Shown: in pieces, positions 44,801 to 53,426 of the stretch
Layout of the letters: every line of letters starts with the position of its first letter
How positions within the stretch are numbered: position 1 is the first letter of the stretch
NCBI GenBank assembly: GCA_040386235.1
Contig: JAZKGA010000001.1
Location: 992,001-1,056,000 of the forward strand
From: JAZKGA01 sp040386235
GTDB taxonomy: Bacteria > Pseudomonadota > Alphaproteobacteria > Micavibrionales > Micavibrionaceae
Direction: 5' to 3'
Length of the DNA stretch: 64,000 nucleotides
Made by a program: the position numbers and the translations under genes
Notes under the pieces: generated by a model
The model's database searches: none
Seen by the model: the letters and a program-made list of their open reading frames with translations, nothing else
Told to the model about the DNA's origin: nothing

Positions 44801-47800
44801 CTGATGCGGTGGCGGTGACGCTAAGGTTCAGCGCGCCGCTAAACCCATTCGGTGGCGTAAGGGTCAGGCCGGACAGCTGCGCAGCCGTTAACGTCCACGT
44901 TCCGTTACCATTGTTGATACCGGCGGACAGGGTCGCACCCGCAGGGACGCCAGCAATTGTAATCGCCAGAATTTCTGATCCATCTGTATCAGTCAGGCCA
45001 GCACTGATATTCAGCGCAATCGCGGCATCTTCCACGCCAACCGCGGCCTGAACAGATAAGGTCGGTGCATCGGCGACACCTGCCACAGTGACGGACAGGG
45101 TAGCATTCGTGTTACTTGTGGTTCCGTTTTCTGATGATGTTGCGGCGACACTCAGGTTGAAACTGCCACTGTAATTGGCTGCAGGGGTCAATGTCAGGCC
45201 AGCCAATTGCGCTGGCGTTAAAGTCCAAGTGCCATCGCCGTTATTAATACCGGCGGACAAGGTCGCACCCGCAGGGACGCTGCCAATGACGATTGAAAGG
45301 GCTTCCGACCCGTCGTTGTCGGACAGACCCGCGTTGATGTTCAGAACAATCGCTGTGTCTTCATCACCGCTGGCGGGTTGAACTATGAGAGATGGTGCGC
45401 TGGCAACACCATCGACTGTGACGGGCAGGATGGTGCTTGTGCTGCTGCTTGTTCCATTTTCGGATGCGGTGGCAATGATGTTAAGGTTCAGCGCACCACT
45501 AAAGCCCGCCGCTGGTGTCAGAGTTAAACCAGCCAATTGCGCAGGTGTCAGCGTCCAGGTGCCATCACCATTATTGATCCCAGCGGACAGGGTCGCACCA
45601 GCAGGAATTCCAGCGATTGTAATCGACAAAATCTCTGATCCGTCATTGTCGGTCAGGGCGGCATTGATGTTCAGGGAAATCGCTTGCCCCTCATCACCGC
45701 TGGCGGGCATAACCGAGACTGTGGGTCCGTCGGGAACGCCCTGTACATTTACGTTTAGGTTGGCAGATGTGCTGGTCGTATCGCCGTTTTCACTGACGAT
45801 CGCAGTGACGCTTAAGGTGTAATTGCCGCTGGCATTCGCGGGCGGTGTTAATGCCAGGCCAGCCAATTGCGCTGGTGTGAGAGTCCAGGTGCCATCACCA
45901 TTATTGATCCCGGCGGACAAGGTTGCACCAGTCGGTACGTTGCCAATTACAATCGACAATGTTTCGGTGCCGTCTGGGTTCACCAGCTGAGCGTCAATCA
46001 CCAGGGCAATCGCGGTATCTTCATTCCCAGCCGCTGCCTGCACCGTCAATGTGGGGGGATCATTAATGCCATCAACTGTCAGGGATAACGTCGCTTGGGT
46101 TATGGTTGTGTCGCCGCCATCGGTGGATACTGCATTGATGCTCAGGGCAAAAACCCCGCTGGCATGTGCTGGTGTCGTGATGGTCAGGCCGGACAGTTGC
46201 GCAGGCGTCAGGGTCCATGTTCCATTACCATTGTTGATACCGGCGGACAGAATGGCACCCGCAGGGACGTTGCCGATGACGATGGATAGGGTTTCAGACC
46301 CATCGTTATCGGTTAGGGCCGCAGTAATATCCAGGGCAATGGCCGTGTTTTCACCGCCGCTGGCTGGTTGAACTGTCAAGGTCGGCGCATCGGCGACACC
46401 GTCAACAGAAACGGCCAGTGTGGCGTTGGTTATGGCGTTCGTGCCGTTTTCGGACGACGTAGCCGTGACGCTGAGGTTAAAACTGCCACTGTAATTTGCA
46501 GGTGGTGTTAATGTCAGGCCGGAGAGTTGCGCGGCTGTTAAAGTCCATGTCCCATCACCATTGTTGACACCGGCGGACAGCATCGCGCCAGCAGGGACGT
46601 TGCCAATGACGATTGAAAGGGTTTCTGATCCGTCGTTGTCGGTCAAGGCGGCATTGATGTTCAGCACAATGGCGGTGTCTTCATCACCGCTGGCTGGCTG
46701 TACCGCCAGCGTCGGCGCACTGGCGACACCGTCAACAGACACAACGAGCGGTGCAGAGGTACTTGCATTTGTCCCGTTCTCGGATGAGGTGGCCGTGACA
46801 CTCAGATTAATATTACCGCTATAGCCATCTGGAGGTGTTAAAGTTAAACCCGCTAGTTGCGCAGGCGTCAGGGTCCATGTCCCATCACCATTGTTGACAC
46901 CGGCGGACAGAATGGCACCCGCAGGGACGTTGCCGATTGTGATTGAGAGGATCTCTGACCCATCGTTATCGGTCAGGGCGGCATTGATATTCAGCGCAAT
47001 GGCTGTGTCTTCGTCACCGCTGGCAGGCTGAACTGATAATGTTGGAACGCTTGCGACGCCGTCAACAGAAACGGCTAAGGGCGCTGTTGCGCTAGCCATC
47101 GTTCCATTCTCAAAAGAAGTGGCCGTGACGCTCAGATTAATATTACCGCTAAAGCCGTCTGGGGGTGTCAGGGTCAGGCCAGCTAGTTGCGCAGGGGTTA
47201 ACGTCCATGTGCCATCGCCGTTATTTACGCCAGCCGATAAAAAGGCGCCAGCAGGGACATTGCCGATTGTGATCGCCAAGGTTTCAGACCCGTCGTTGTC
47301 GGTCAAGGCGGCATTGATGTTCAACGGAATGGCGGTATCTTCGTCGCCATTTGCGGCCTGTACCGATAGCGTTGGCGTACTTGCGACACCGTCAACAGAA
47401 ACCGCTAAGGGCGCTGTTGCGCTCGCCATTGTACCATTTTCAAAAGATGTGGCTGTGACGCTTAAATTGATATTGCCGCTGAAACCGTCAGGCGGGGTTA
47501 GGGTAAGACCAGCCAATTGCGCAGGTGTCAGCGTCCAGGTGCCATCACCATTATTGATCCCAGCGGACAGGGTCGCACCAGCAGGAATTCCAGCGATTGT
47601 GATCGCCAAGGTTTCAGACCCATCGTTATCGGTCAGGGCGGCGTTGATGTTCAACGGAATGGCGGTATCTTCGTCGCCATTTGCGGCCTGTACCGATAGC
47701 GTTGGCGCGCTGGCGACACCATCGACTGAGACAGGCAGATTGACGGTCGTGTTGGCTGTGGTGCCGTTTTCGGACGACGTAGCCGTGACGCTGAGGTTAA

Positions 47801-49625
47801 TATTACCGCTAAAACCGTCGGGCGGTGTCAGGGTAAGGCCGGACAGTTGAGCAGGAGTCAGGGTCCATGTCCCATTGCCGTTATTAATACCGGCGGACAG
47901 GCTCGCACCCGCAGGGACATTGCCGATTGTGATCGCCAAGGTTTCAGACCCATCGTTATCGGTCAGGGCGGCATTGATGTTCAGCGCAATGGCGGTGTCT
48001 TCATCACCGTTGGCTGGCTGTACCGCCAGCGTCGGCGCACTGGCGACACCGTCAACAGATACAACGAGCGGTGCAGAGGTACTTGCGTTTGTGTCATTTT
48101 CTGATGAGGTGGCCGTCACGCTAAGATTGATGTTACCGCTGAAATTTGCAGCGGCGGTCAGGGTCAGACCAGCCAGTTGCGCTGGTGTGAGAGTCCAGGT
48201 GCCATCACCATTATTGATCCCAGCGGACAGTGTCGCACCAGCAGGAATTCCAGCGATTGTGATCGCCAAGGTTTCTGATCCGTCGTTGTCAGTCAGGGCG
48301 GCATTGATGTTCAACGCAATCGCGGTGTCTTCATCACCGTTCGCTGGCTGTACCGCCAGCGTCGGCGCACTGGCGACACCGTCAACAGAGACAACGAGCG
48401 GTGCAGAGGTACTTGCATTTGTACCGTTCTCGGATGAGGTGGCCGTGACGCTTAAATTGATATTGCCGCTGAAACCGTCAGGCGGGGTTAGGGTAAGGCC
48501 GGACAGTTGAGCAGGAGTCAGGGTCCATGTCCCATTGCCGTTATTAATACCGGCGGACAGGCTCGCACCCGCAGGAACGCCAGCGATTGTGATTGAAAGG
48601 ATCTCTGATCCGTCATTGTCGGTCAGAGCAGCGTTGATGTTCAACGGAATGGCGGTGTCTTCGTCACCACTCGCTGGCTGCACAGACAGCGTTGGCGTGC
48701 TGGCCACGCCTTCAATCATAACGGCCGATGTATTGGTTCCCGATGATTGCAATCCATCGCGGGTGGATGTCGCAACAACGCTGAGATTAAAGTTACCGCT
48801 ATAGCCATCTGGTGGTGTCAGGGTCAGGCCGGGAAGCTGGGCAGGGGTCAGTGCCCACGTGCCATTTGGTTGCAATGTTCCTGCCGATAAAATGCTGCCT
48901 GGTGGTAAATTACCGATGACGATAACCGTTGTTGCATTCGTATCGGCGGTCAGGGAAATAGCCAGGGGCAGGCCTTGGTTTTCTTCACCCGGACCATGCG
49001 AGATCTGGACCACTGGTGTATTCGGGGGGATCGGGGTTGGTGTCAGTGTGCCGTCGTCATCATTATCATCAACGGGTGGCATTTCAGGATTAGGTGGTGG
49101 GTCGCCACCGCCGCCGCTACGGGGTGTGCCTATAGATGGTCTGTTGGGAACGTCGCTGGCCTGGGTGCCACCAGAATCCCCGCCATTCGGGGCAGGGACA
49201 TCCAAAACCTGACTGTCTTGCAATGCATTGGCATCAATATTTTCTTGCGGTGTTTGGGTTGGCGCAAAATTGCTGTTCGCTGGTGCCGCGTTATCAATAA
49301 TGGCGGCCGCAGCCGCTGGTAATACGGGCCTGGATGCCGCGTCAATGGTGGCCAGGGGCGAGGTTGTGAATGCCTGTGCTGCGTTATCCGATTGATTGAC
49401 GTTTTTGAATGTATCGGCTGTGGGGTCCAGGCTGACGTTCAAATTTTCTGCATCGATCATTTGATCATAGGCAGGGTAAGCCACACTGCCCATCAACAGG
49501 CCGGTTGTCTGAAATTCAGCACTGGGGTCGTACCCTTCATGCAGTTCGGCATCCAGCTTTTCGTCCTGAGATTTCAGCGTCTGTTTCGGAACAGCTTTTA
49601 CATCTGTGTCGTCGTTTTCTGCCAT
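41814..49625 (-). CDS. Giant repeat adhesin, probable type I secretion substrate
   Basis: 2603 residues, no signal peptide. Residues 1-170 are polar with Ala-rich stretches, then a Pro/Asp linker (TPTPIPPNTP). About 20 tandem Ig/cadherin-like units of roughly 110 residues fill residues 205-2540; each has E-D-TAI, LTDNDGSE, VPAG, SAGINNG-GTWTLTPAQL and FSG motifs. A Gly/Leu/Val-rich insert (about 2055-2095) interrupts them. The C-terminus is short, acidic and Gly/Ala-rich without GGxGxD calcium repeats. Downstream exporter and adaptor genes make a type I-secreted surface adhesin the best reading. No LapG-type site is certain. Confidence 0.88.
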   Translation of the reverse strand: MAENDDTDVKAVPKQTLKSQDEKLDAELHEGYDPSAEFQTTGLLMGSVAYPAYDQMIDAENLNVSLDPTADTFKNVNQSDNAAQAFTTSPLATIDAASRPVLPAAAAAIIDNAAPANSNFAPTQTPQENIDANALQDSQVLDVPAPNGGDSGGTQASDVPNRPSIGTPRSGGGGDPPPNPEMPPVDDNDDDGTLTPTPIPPNTPVVQISHGPGEENQGLPLAISLTADTNATTVIVIGNLPPGSILSAGTLQPNGTWALTPAQLPGLTLTPPDGYSGNFNLSVVATSTRDGLQSSGTNTSAVMIEGVASTPTLSVQPASGDEDTAIPLNINAALTDNDGSEILSITIAGVPAGASLSAGINNGNGTWTLTPAQLSGLTLTPPDGFSGNINLSVTATSSENGTNASTSAPLVVSVDGVASAPTLAVQPANGDEDTAIALNINAALTDNDGSETLAITIAGIPAGATLSAGINNGDGTWTLTPAQLAGLTLTAAANFSGNINLSVTATSSENDTNASTSAPLVVSVDGVASAPTLAVQPANGDEDTAIALNINAALTDNDGSETLAITIGNVPAGASLSAGINNGNGTWTLTPAQLSGLTLTPPDGFSGNINLSVTATSSENGTTANTTVNLPVSVDGVASAPTLSVQAANGDEDTAIPLNINAALTDNDGSETLAITIAGIPAGATLSAGINNGDGTWTLTPAQLAGLTLTPPDGFSGNINLSVTATSFENGTMASATAPLAVSVDGVASTPTLSVQAANGDEDTAIPLNINAALTDNDGSETLAITIGNVPAGAFLSAGVNNGDGTWTLTPAQLAGLTLTPPDGFSGNINLSVTATSFENGTMASATAPLAVSVDGVASVPTLSVQPASGDEDTAIALNINAALTDNDGSEILSITIGNVPAGAILSAGVNNGDGTWTLTPAQLAGLTLTPPDGYSGNINLSVTATSSENGTNASTSAPLVVSVDGVASAPTLAVQPASGDEDTAIVLNINAALTDNDGSETLSIVIGNVPAGAMLSAGVNNGDGTWTLTAAQLSGLTLTPPANYSGSFNLSVTATSSENGTNAITNATLAVSVDGVADAPTLTVQPASGGENTAIALDITAALTDNDGSETLSIVIGNVPAGAILSAGINNGNGTWTLTPAQLSGLTITTPAHASGVFALSINAVSTDGGDTTITQATLSLTVDGINDPPTLTVQAAAGNEDTAIALVIDAQLVNPDGTETLSIVIGNVPTGATLSAGINNGDGTWTLTPAQLAGLALTPPANASGNYTLSVTAIVSENGDTTSTSANLNVNVQGVPDGPTVSVMPASGDEGQAISLNINAALTDNDGSEILSITIAGIPAGATLSAGINNGDGTWTLTPAQLAGLTLTPAAGFSGALNLNIIATASENGTSSSTSTILPVTVDGVASAPSLIVQPASGDEDTAIVLNINAGLSDNDGSEALSIVIGSVPAGATLSAGINNGDGTWTLTPAQLAGLTLTPAANYSGSFNLSVAATSSENGTTSNTNATLSVTVAGVADAPTLSVQAAVGVEDAAIALNISAGLTDTDGSEILAITIAGVPAGATLSAGINNGNGTWTLTAAQLSGLTLTPPNGFSGALNLSVTATASENGTTANTTVNLPVSVGGVADAPTLSVQAAVGLEDAAIPLNINAGLSDNDGSETLSIVIGSVPAGATLSAGINNGDGTWTLTPAQLAGLTLTAAANFSGAFALTITATSSENGTTSTISTSLPVTVDGAADTPTLSALNAVGVEDGAIPLTIIAGLADTDGSETLSILISGVPAGASLSAGLYAGNGQWSLSPAQLAGLILTPPANFSGIIALQVSAVSTENNGTHTVINVPVSVTVTPVADVPILGTVAAIGREDTAIALNISAALNDTDGSETLSVTISGVPAGATLSAGINNGNGTWTLTSAQLANLHVTPPANSDADFTLMITATSHDGVATTTTSSSMAVTVTAAADTPTVSAANTSGAKNTQVAVTVNGAVTDTDGSESVTFLIGGVPDGFALNQGVNNGNNTWTLTSAQLSNLRLISPYNFEGRVHMTATAVSHDNDNDTALSAPINFNVGVGNAALGIQLNLGLGIGIGGIGVGTTLGVGVNLGGLLDSGGVVAYEDSVVALTDAPLLLNLVGAISYITISGLPAGASLSAGTNLGGGAYRLVSGQLNNLNLILPPNSDEDFTLTITARLLSLLTVGLATTVVHVIGVADQPTLSVAAATGTEDGAVIPVTVTSALTDTDGSETLSFMITNLTAGFVPTVGINNGNGTWSLTAAQIGSLGFRAPANFSGDANYTIVAVSTEREGDSITRTANGTIHVNAVADAPTISAAPVTGNEDQNIPLNLNISLTDTDGSEQISAVTISGLPAGFTLIGATDNLNGTFSVNPNALSQVQLVPPLHWSGDLNLSVTATSRESTGATASTTTTIPVHVNAVADAPVLTATDATATSGQDVSLHINAALTDTDGSETLSIVISGVPNDMHLSAGLNNGDGTWTLRGDQLNDLRLVSHSNFVGDLNMGVTAYSREGNGSTASVHQDFSVHILQGAQFMMNDDHANNNVSTSGWLGDGDSAGAGADAAAMGAGNAAYADAQSHATSGNDYDHAFSQQTG
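46390..48710. repeat. 330-bp tandem DNA repeats inside the adhesin gene
   Basis: Seven units of 330 bases, close in sequence; identical blocks of 60 bases recur at exact multiples of 330 (for example about 47532 and 48192, also about 45552). Units further towards the 3' end of the gene diverge. This is a substrate for recombination and unit-number change. Confidence 0.85.
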
Positions 49626-49731
49626 CTTGAGTTGTGGTCCTTTGCAATCTGTGGTATATTTTAGTCTATAACCGAATAAGTTAACAACTTCTCAAATTCA
49701 TTCCTCATCATCCTCCAGAGAGATCGACCCC

Positions 49732-50685
49732 ATGCCTGCATCACAACAAGCCGTTTCACAAGCAATTGAAAATAAACAGAATTATTCGCCATATGGCGGG
49801 CGCGTACTGGTCGTGGAAGACGAGCCGATGAATTTAATGATCCTTTCAACATACCTGCGTGTGGCGGGATACGATGTTGAAGAGGCCGAAGACGGTCAGG
49901 CCGCGTGGGAGATGTTATCGGCGCATGACAAGTATGATCTGGTCATCACGGATAAGATCATGCCACGCATGGACGGTGTCAATCTGGCCTTGCGTATAAA
50001 GAGTGACCGCAAGTTGCGCGACATTCCGATTATCATGCAAACGGGCGCGACATCACAGGAAGATATATTGGAAGGCGTGAAGGTTGGCGTCTTTTACTAC
50101 CTCGCCAAACCGTATGAAGAGGCGACGTTGACCGCGATTGTGCGGTCGGCGATTCAAGAAGGTGAACGCAAGAAAATATTCGACCGCACGATGACGACTC
50201 ATCGCCTGGCACTGGCGTCGATGGCACAGGCTGAATTTCATTTCCGCACGCCGGAGGAGGCACAGAATATCAGCTTCTTGCTGGGCAGTGCGTTTCCGCG
50301 TCCTGAACTTGCCACCCCTGGCCTTTACGAATTGCTGATAAACGCCGTCGAGCACGGTAATCTGGGTATCGGCTTTGACGGTAAAAAAGAGTTGGTGAAT
50401 GTCGGGGCATGGGATGAGGAAGTGAAACGCCGCCTCTCTTTGCCAGAGAATTTAAGCAAAAGAGTGTATGTGAAGTTTATCCAGGATGCCCAGAAAATCG
50501 TTATTTCTATTACCGATATGGGGGAGGGGTTCGACTGGCGGCCCTACATGGAAATCGAACCGTCCCGCGCGACCCAAGGCAGCGGACGCGGGATCGCCAA
50601 GGCCAATTTGCTGGCTTTCGATCGCGTCACGTTTTTAGGCAAGGGTAACGAAGTGCGCGTGGAAACGACCAAGAAACCTGTCTGA
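49732..50685 (+). CDS. Response regulator with HATPase output domain
   Basis: 317 residues. An N-terminal receiver (about 22-140) has the acidic pair Glu29/Asp30, phosphoacceptor Asp74 in ITDKIMPRMDG and Lys126 in LAKP. The C-terminal part (about 165-315) is an RsbW-like ATPase: N box YELLINAVEHGN (Glu200, Asn204), G1 DMGEGFDW (Asp262) and GSGRGIAKA. Such proteins act as phosphorylation-controlled switch kinases or anti-sigma-like factors. It is divergent from the adhesin with 106 bases between and converges with the diguanylate cyclase, suggesting a shared signalling role. Confidence 0.87.
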   Translation: MPASQQAVSQAIENKQNYSPYGGRVLVVEDEPMNLMILSTYLRVAGYDVEEAEDGQAAWEMLSAHDKYDLVITDKIMPRMDGVNLALRIKSDRKLRDIPIIMQTGATSQEDILEGVKVGVFYYLAKPYEEATLTAIVRSAIQEGERKKIFDRTMTTHRLALASMAQAEFHFRTPEEAQNISFLLGSAFPRPELATPGLYELLINAVEHGNLGIGFDGKKELVNVGAWDEEVKRRLSLPENLSKRVYVKFIQDAQKIVISITDMGEGFDWRPYMEIEPSRATQGSGRGIAKANLLAFDRVTFLGKGNEVRVETTKKPV

Positions 50686-51747
50686 TTAATGCAGGGCAGG
50701 CATCTCTGTTTCTGCGATTGAAACGCGATCTCGCCCCGTATTCTTGGACGTGTAAAGGGCGGCGTCGGCTGACTTTATCACCATGCCCGGCGCCGTATCA
50801 AGGTCAGGGATAACGGTGGCTACACCGAAACTGAGCGTTACAGGCCACGCAATATCCGTTGTGTCTGACAGTGTCGTCCCCCGAATGCCGGAACGGATAC
50901 GTTCCAGAATTTCCAATGCTGGCTCTGCCAAACAATTGGGCAGGATCAGGAGAAACTCCTCGCCGCCAATACGACAGGCAAAGTCCTCTGTTCTCAAATT
51001 CTCGAGTAACTTTTTGGACACGGTGCGCAGGACATCGTCACCAACAGCATGGCCATATGCGTCATTCAATTTTTTAAAATGATCAATGTCACACATGACC
51101 AGGGTAATAGGGCGTTTGTAACGGCGGGCTTCCGCCCATTCTTTGTTCAAGATCATTTCCATGCCGCCGCGGTTCCACAGGCGGGTCAGCGGATCAATCA
51201 TTGCCAGGCGGTTTGCTTGCTCAAGCTCGTCTTCCAGCTCTTTATTCTCATTTTCAAGAAAGGCGATTTTCAGTTCTGTTTCAGCCATGGCTGCAATATC
51301 ACGCAAGGCTTGCAACTGCTCTTCGGTCATCTGACGTGGCTTGGTGTCGATTGCGCATACGGTGCCGACAGGCATACCGTCCGGGGTGTGTATAGGGCAT
51401 CCTGCGTAAAAACCAACATTTAAAAGCGCGCCTGTCACGAAAGGATTATCGTGAAACCGCAAATCTTTGTGCGCATCGGGAATAAGCAACATGTCGTTTT
51501 CTTGAAAAGCATGCGTGCAGAACGCGCCGGTAAGGGGGGCATTTGTGGCATGAAGGCCCTGAACAGATTTGTAAAACTGTCGCTTGTCATCAATCAGGTT
51601 AAACAGACTGATCGGCACATCCATGACGCGGCAGATCATGCGCGTCAGTCTTTCAAAACGCTCCTCAATCGGTGTATCAAGAAGGCGGATCTTCCTTAAG
51701 GACTCCAGGCGTTGTTGCTCTTCCCCATATGGTTTTGGCTCAATCAT
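50686..51747 (-). CDS. GAF-GGDEF diguanylate cyclase
   Basis: 353 residues. A GAF sensor (about 25-160; FCTHAFQENDMLLIPDA, VGFYAGCPI), a coiled coil (160-182) and a GGDEF domain. The active loop is GGEEF (261-265), and RTED (252-255), five residues earlier, is an intact product-inhibition I-site, so an active and feedback-controlled c-di-GMP synthase is expected. No membrane helix. Its stop abuts the stop of the receiver-HATPase gene. Given the adhesin and exporter next door, c-di-GMP control of adhesion is a reasonable inference. Confidence 0.92.
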   Translation of the reverse strand: MIEPKPYGEEQQRLESLRKIRLLDTPIEERFERLTRMICRVMDVPISLFNLIDDKRQFYKSVQGLHATNAPLTGAFCTHAFQENDMLLIPDAHKDLRFHDNPFVTGALLNVGFYAGCPIHTPDGMPVGTVCAIDTKPRQMTEEQLQALRDIAAMAETELKIAFLENENKELEDELEQANRLAMIDPLTRLWNRGGMEMILNKEWAEARRYKRPITLVMCDIDHFKKLNDAYGHAVGDDVLRTVSKKLLENLRTEDFACRIGGEEFLLILPNCLAEPALEILERIRSGIRGTTLSDTTDIAWPVTLSFGVATVIPDLDTAPGMVIKSADAALYTSKNTGRDRVSIAETEMPALH

Positions 51748-51783
51748 TCCCTTTATCTCCCTGTTCCTAATATATCATCTTAT

Positions 51784-51898
51784 CGTATGCGTTCAACCGA
51801 CGAAGAAATTTAAGACTGATATGCCAGGTTGCCACCGGTACAAACGCCGATACAAACGCCGGCACAAACCGATTGTCACCTGACGTTTATCGCATACG
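51784..51898. repeat. Paired ATCGYATRCGTT sites around three 12-bp iterons
   Basis: Near-palindromic sites at 51784-51791 (CGTATGCG) and 51891-51898 (CGCATACG) are inverted copies of each other. Between them ACAAACGCCG-type 12-bp units recur at 51840, 51852 and 51864. They lie upstream of the 51971 promoter and outside any gene. Confidence 0.5.
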
Positions 51899-51970
51899 TT
51901 TAAAAGAGCCTGAAAAGGCCCTTTTTCTATGGGGTTAGAGAAGTTTCTTGTATTTTCTACAAACTTTTCT

Positions 51971-52000
51971 TTGACAAATAGATGATATTATGGATATGAT
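51971..52000 (+). promoter_or_regulatory. Strong sigma70-type promoter of the structured leader
   Basis: Perfect TTGACA at 51971-51976, an 18-base spacer, and TATGAT at 51995-52000 (five of six). Expected start near 52006-52008. It is one of the best promoter matches in the window. Confidence 0.75.
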
Positions 52001-52006
52001 CCCAGC

Positions 52007-52264
52007 ATGTAAGGGTCTCATTAGCCCAAGCATCGCGGGATTTGAAGGGGCAGCTTGCGCCGCGATACCAACGCTAAACGCGCCATGGCGAACACCACGT
52101 CTTGGTCCCTAAAGGGTAGTAAGAATTTTGGTGAGACCGTGCCATCCGACGGCATACAATAGTGTCGGGGACACCTTCTCTAAAAAGTAGAATTGTATTA
52201 GGACTGCTTGCAACCGCGTCAATGTGCGTGGCAAGCACTAACTGACTATTGTGTTTTTAAAGGA
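52007..52264 (+). ncRNA. Structured leader RNA of unknown class
   Basis: No reading frame supported. Domain I is closed by GGTCTCA (52014-52020) with TGAGACC (52132-52138) and contains ATCGCGG/CCGCGAT (52032-52038 with 52060-52066). Domain II has hairpins GTGTC-GGG-GACAC (52162-52174) and TGCTTGC/GCAAGCA (52205-52211 with 52231-52237). Two pairings exclude each other: ATACAAT (52154-52160) with ATTGTAT (52192-52198), or ACAATAGT (52156-52163) with ACTATTGT (52245-52252), the latter followed by five T and then the ribosome site. This looks like an attenuator or riboswitch-like leader; I match it to no known class. Confidence 0.6.
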
Positions 52265-52271
52265 GATAAGT

Positions 52272-53426
52272 ATGTCCGCAGCTGCATTACTAGGCGCAGG
52301 AACAGGTTTGAACGCACTTGTTAATTATTTCCACGGCAAAAAATCACTGGCACTAAACGAACGTATATTTGAACACACCCGCGCCGATCAGGCGCATCGT
52401 TTTGAAGCAGACATGGATCTGCGTCATGCTCAGCTTAATTTTACGATGGAGGAAGCCACACGCTTACGTCTGGAACGGCTGAACAATCGTAATGAAGACT
52501 TTCAAAGATCTAGATTAAAAAATCGTGATGACAGAAGTTTCTTGCGTCTTCAACATGCTTTTTCCGGCAGCCCTGAGGGTATATGGCTGCATGATCCATA
52601 TACCAATGGTCATAATATTAAATCTTTGCGTGTCTTCTTTCAAAAGCCAGCCGGTGTATTGACAGCTGCTTATCCCGTTCTTGAGCAAGCGATTGTCAGT
52701 GGGGTTAAAGAATACGAACAGATTGCCCCGGATTCTCCGATTCACTTCCCAACGGGTGTATGGTCAGACAATGCACGTACAGGCAGTTGGGTGGCAACTG
52801 AATTGCATGCCTGGGATCAAGCCACCCCCACCTTGATTCTAAGAGCAAATCCACGCGGAAACAACGAATATGCGCTTGAAGCTGATATTTTTGGGTTTCC
52901 GATTGGGGATCGTAATTTTGTGCAAAATATTGGGTTTGGCATTGTTAAAAATGATCTAAATCAGGTTACAGAAGCGCTGCCGCTGCTGGCACTGGCAACA
53001 GCGGATATGTATTTTTCCTATACTTACGGCCTGATGCCCGCTCTACCGACATTACTGCCACGTTATCTTGCCAACACATCCGAAGACACATCACAAGCAG
53101 TGGACAGCATTGTCGGCTCTTATAAACGCATGGTGTTGGCACTGGCTCAGGAAACCCCGGAAATAGGCCTTTTGGCGGCCTTTAATTTAGCCGAGTCTTT
53201 GACTGCGTTGTCAGACAGAGACTATGCAGTTCGACAAATACAAGAGGTCGAAGAGGTATCAAAGTATCAGCTTCCGGACCAACCTGCATTCGTTCAAAGA
53301 CTATCGGCATTATATGCAGCCGCAGGGGCAAATGAAGATGCACAGCGTTTGTTATTGGCATATCCGCCCAACCCTGAATCTGACCGTTCCTCTACCAATT
53401 ATGCAACCCTGGAGAGATTCCTATGA
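52272..53426 (+). CDS. First gene of GTPase operon: coiled-coil protein, function unknown
   Basis: 384 residues from ATG 52272, with AAAGGAG seven bases upstream; the frame's earlier GTG at 52251 lies inside the leader stem. A short hydrophobic N-terminus (AAALLGAGTGLNALV) is followed by a long charged helix (about 25-85), a globular part with FPTGVWSD and ADIFGFPIGDRNF, and a helical C-terminus resembling TPR-type pairs (LSALYAAAGANEDAQRLLLAY). Four-base overlap with the GTPase gene. AT-richer than core genes. It may be a scaffold or membrane-associated partner of the GTPase. Confidence 0.6.
   Translation: MSAAALLGAGTGLNALVNYFHGKKSLALNERIFEHTRADQAHRFEADMDLRHAQLNFTMEEATRLRLERLNNRNEDFQRSRLKNRDDRSFLRLQHAFSGSPEGIWLHDPYTNGHNIKSLRVFFQKPAGVLTAAYPVLEQAIVSGVKEYEQIAPDSPIHFPTGVWSDNARTGSWVATELHAWDQATPTLILRANPRGNNEYALEADIFGFPIGDRNFVQNIGFGIVKNDLNQVTEALPLLALATADMYFSYTYGLMPALPTLLPRYLANTSEDTSQAVDSIVGSYKRMVLALAQETPEIGLLAAFNLAESLTALSDRDYAVRQIQEVEEVSKYQLPDQPAFVQRLSALYAAAGANEDAQRLLLAYPPNPESDRSSTNYATLERFL

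Noticed and set aside
44296..48510. Long open frames on the plus strand opposite the adhesin gene
   Set aside because: They repeat with the 330-base period of the adhesin and come from its codon bias; no ribosome sites or independent composition.
49290..49340. LapG-type protease site in the adhesin N-terminus (PAAAAA near residue 105)
   Set aside because: The Ala-rich stretch does not clearly fit the cleavage pattern, and no lapG or lapD gene is in the window.
51902..51926. Intrinsic terminator (AAGAGCC...GGCCCTTTTT) before the leader promoter
   Set aside because: The stem has a mismatch and no plus-strand gene lies upstream to be terminated; left out of the feature list.
52007..52264. tmRNA, 6S RNA or RNase P RNA
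   Set aside because: No tag-peptide frame, no CCA-type acceptor, no RNase P core motifs and no simple 6S-like rod; the leader position favours cis regulation.
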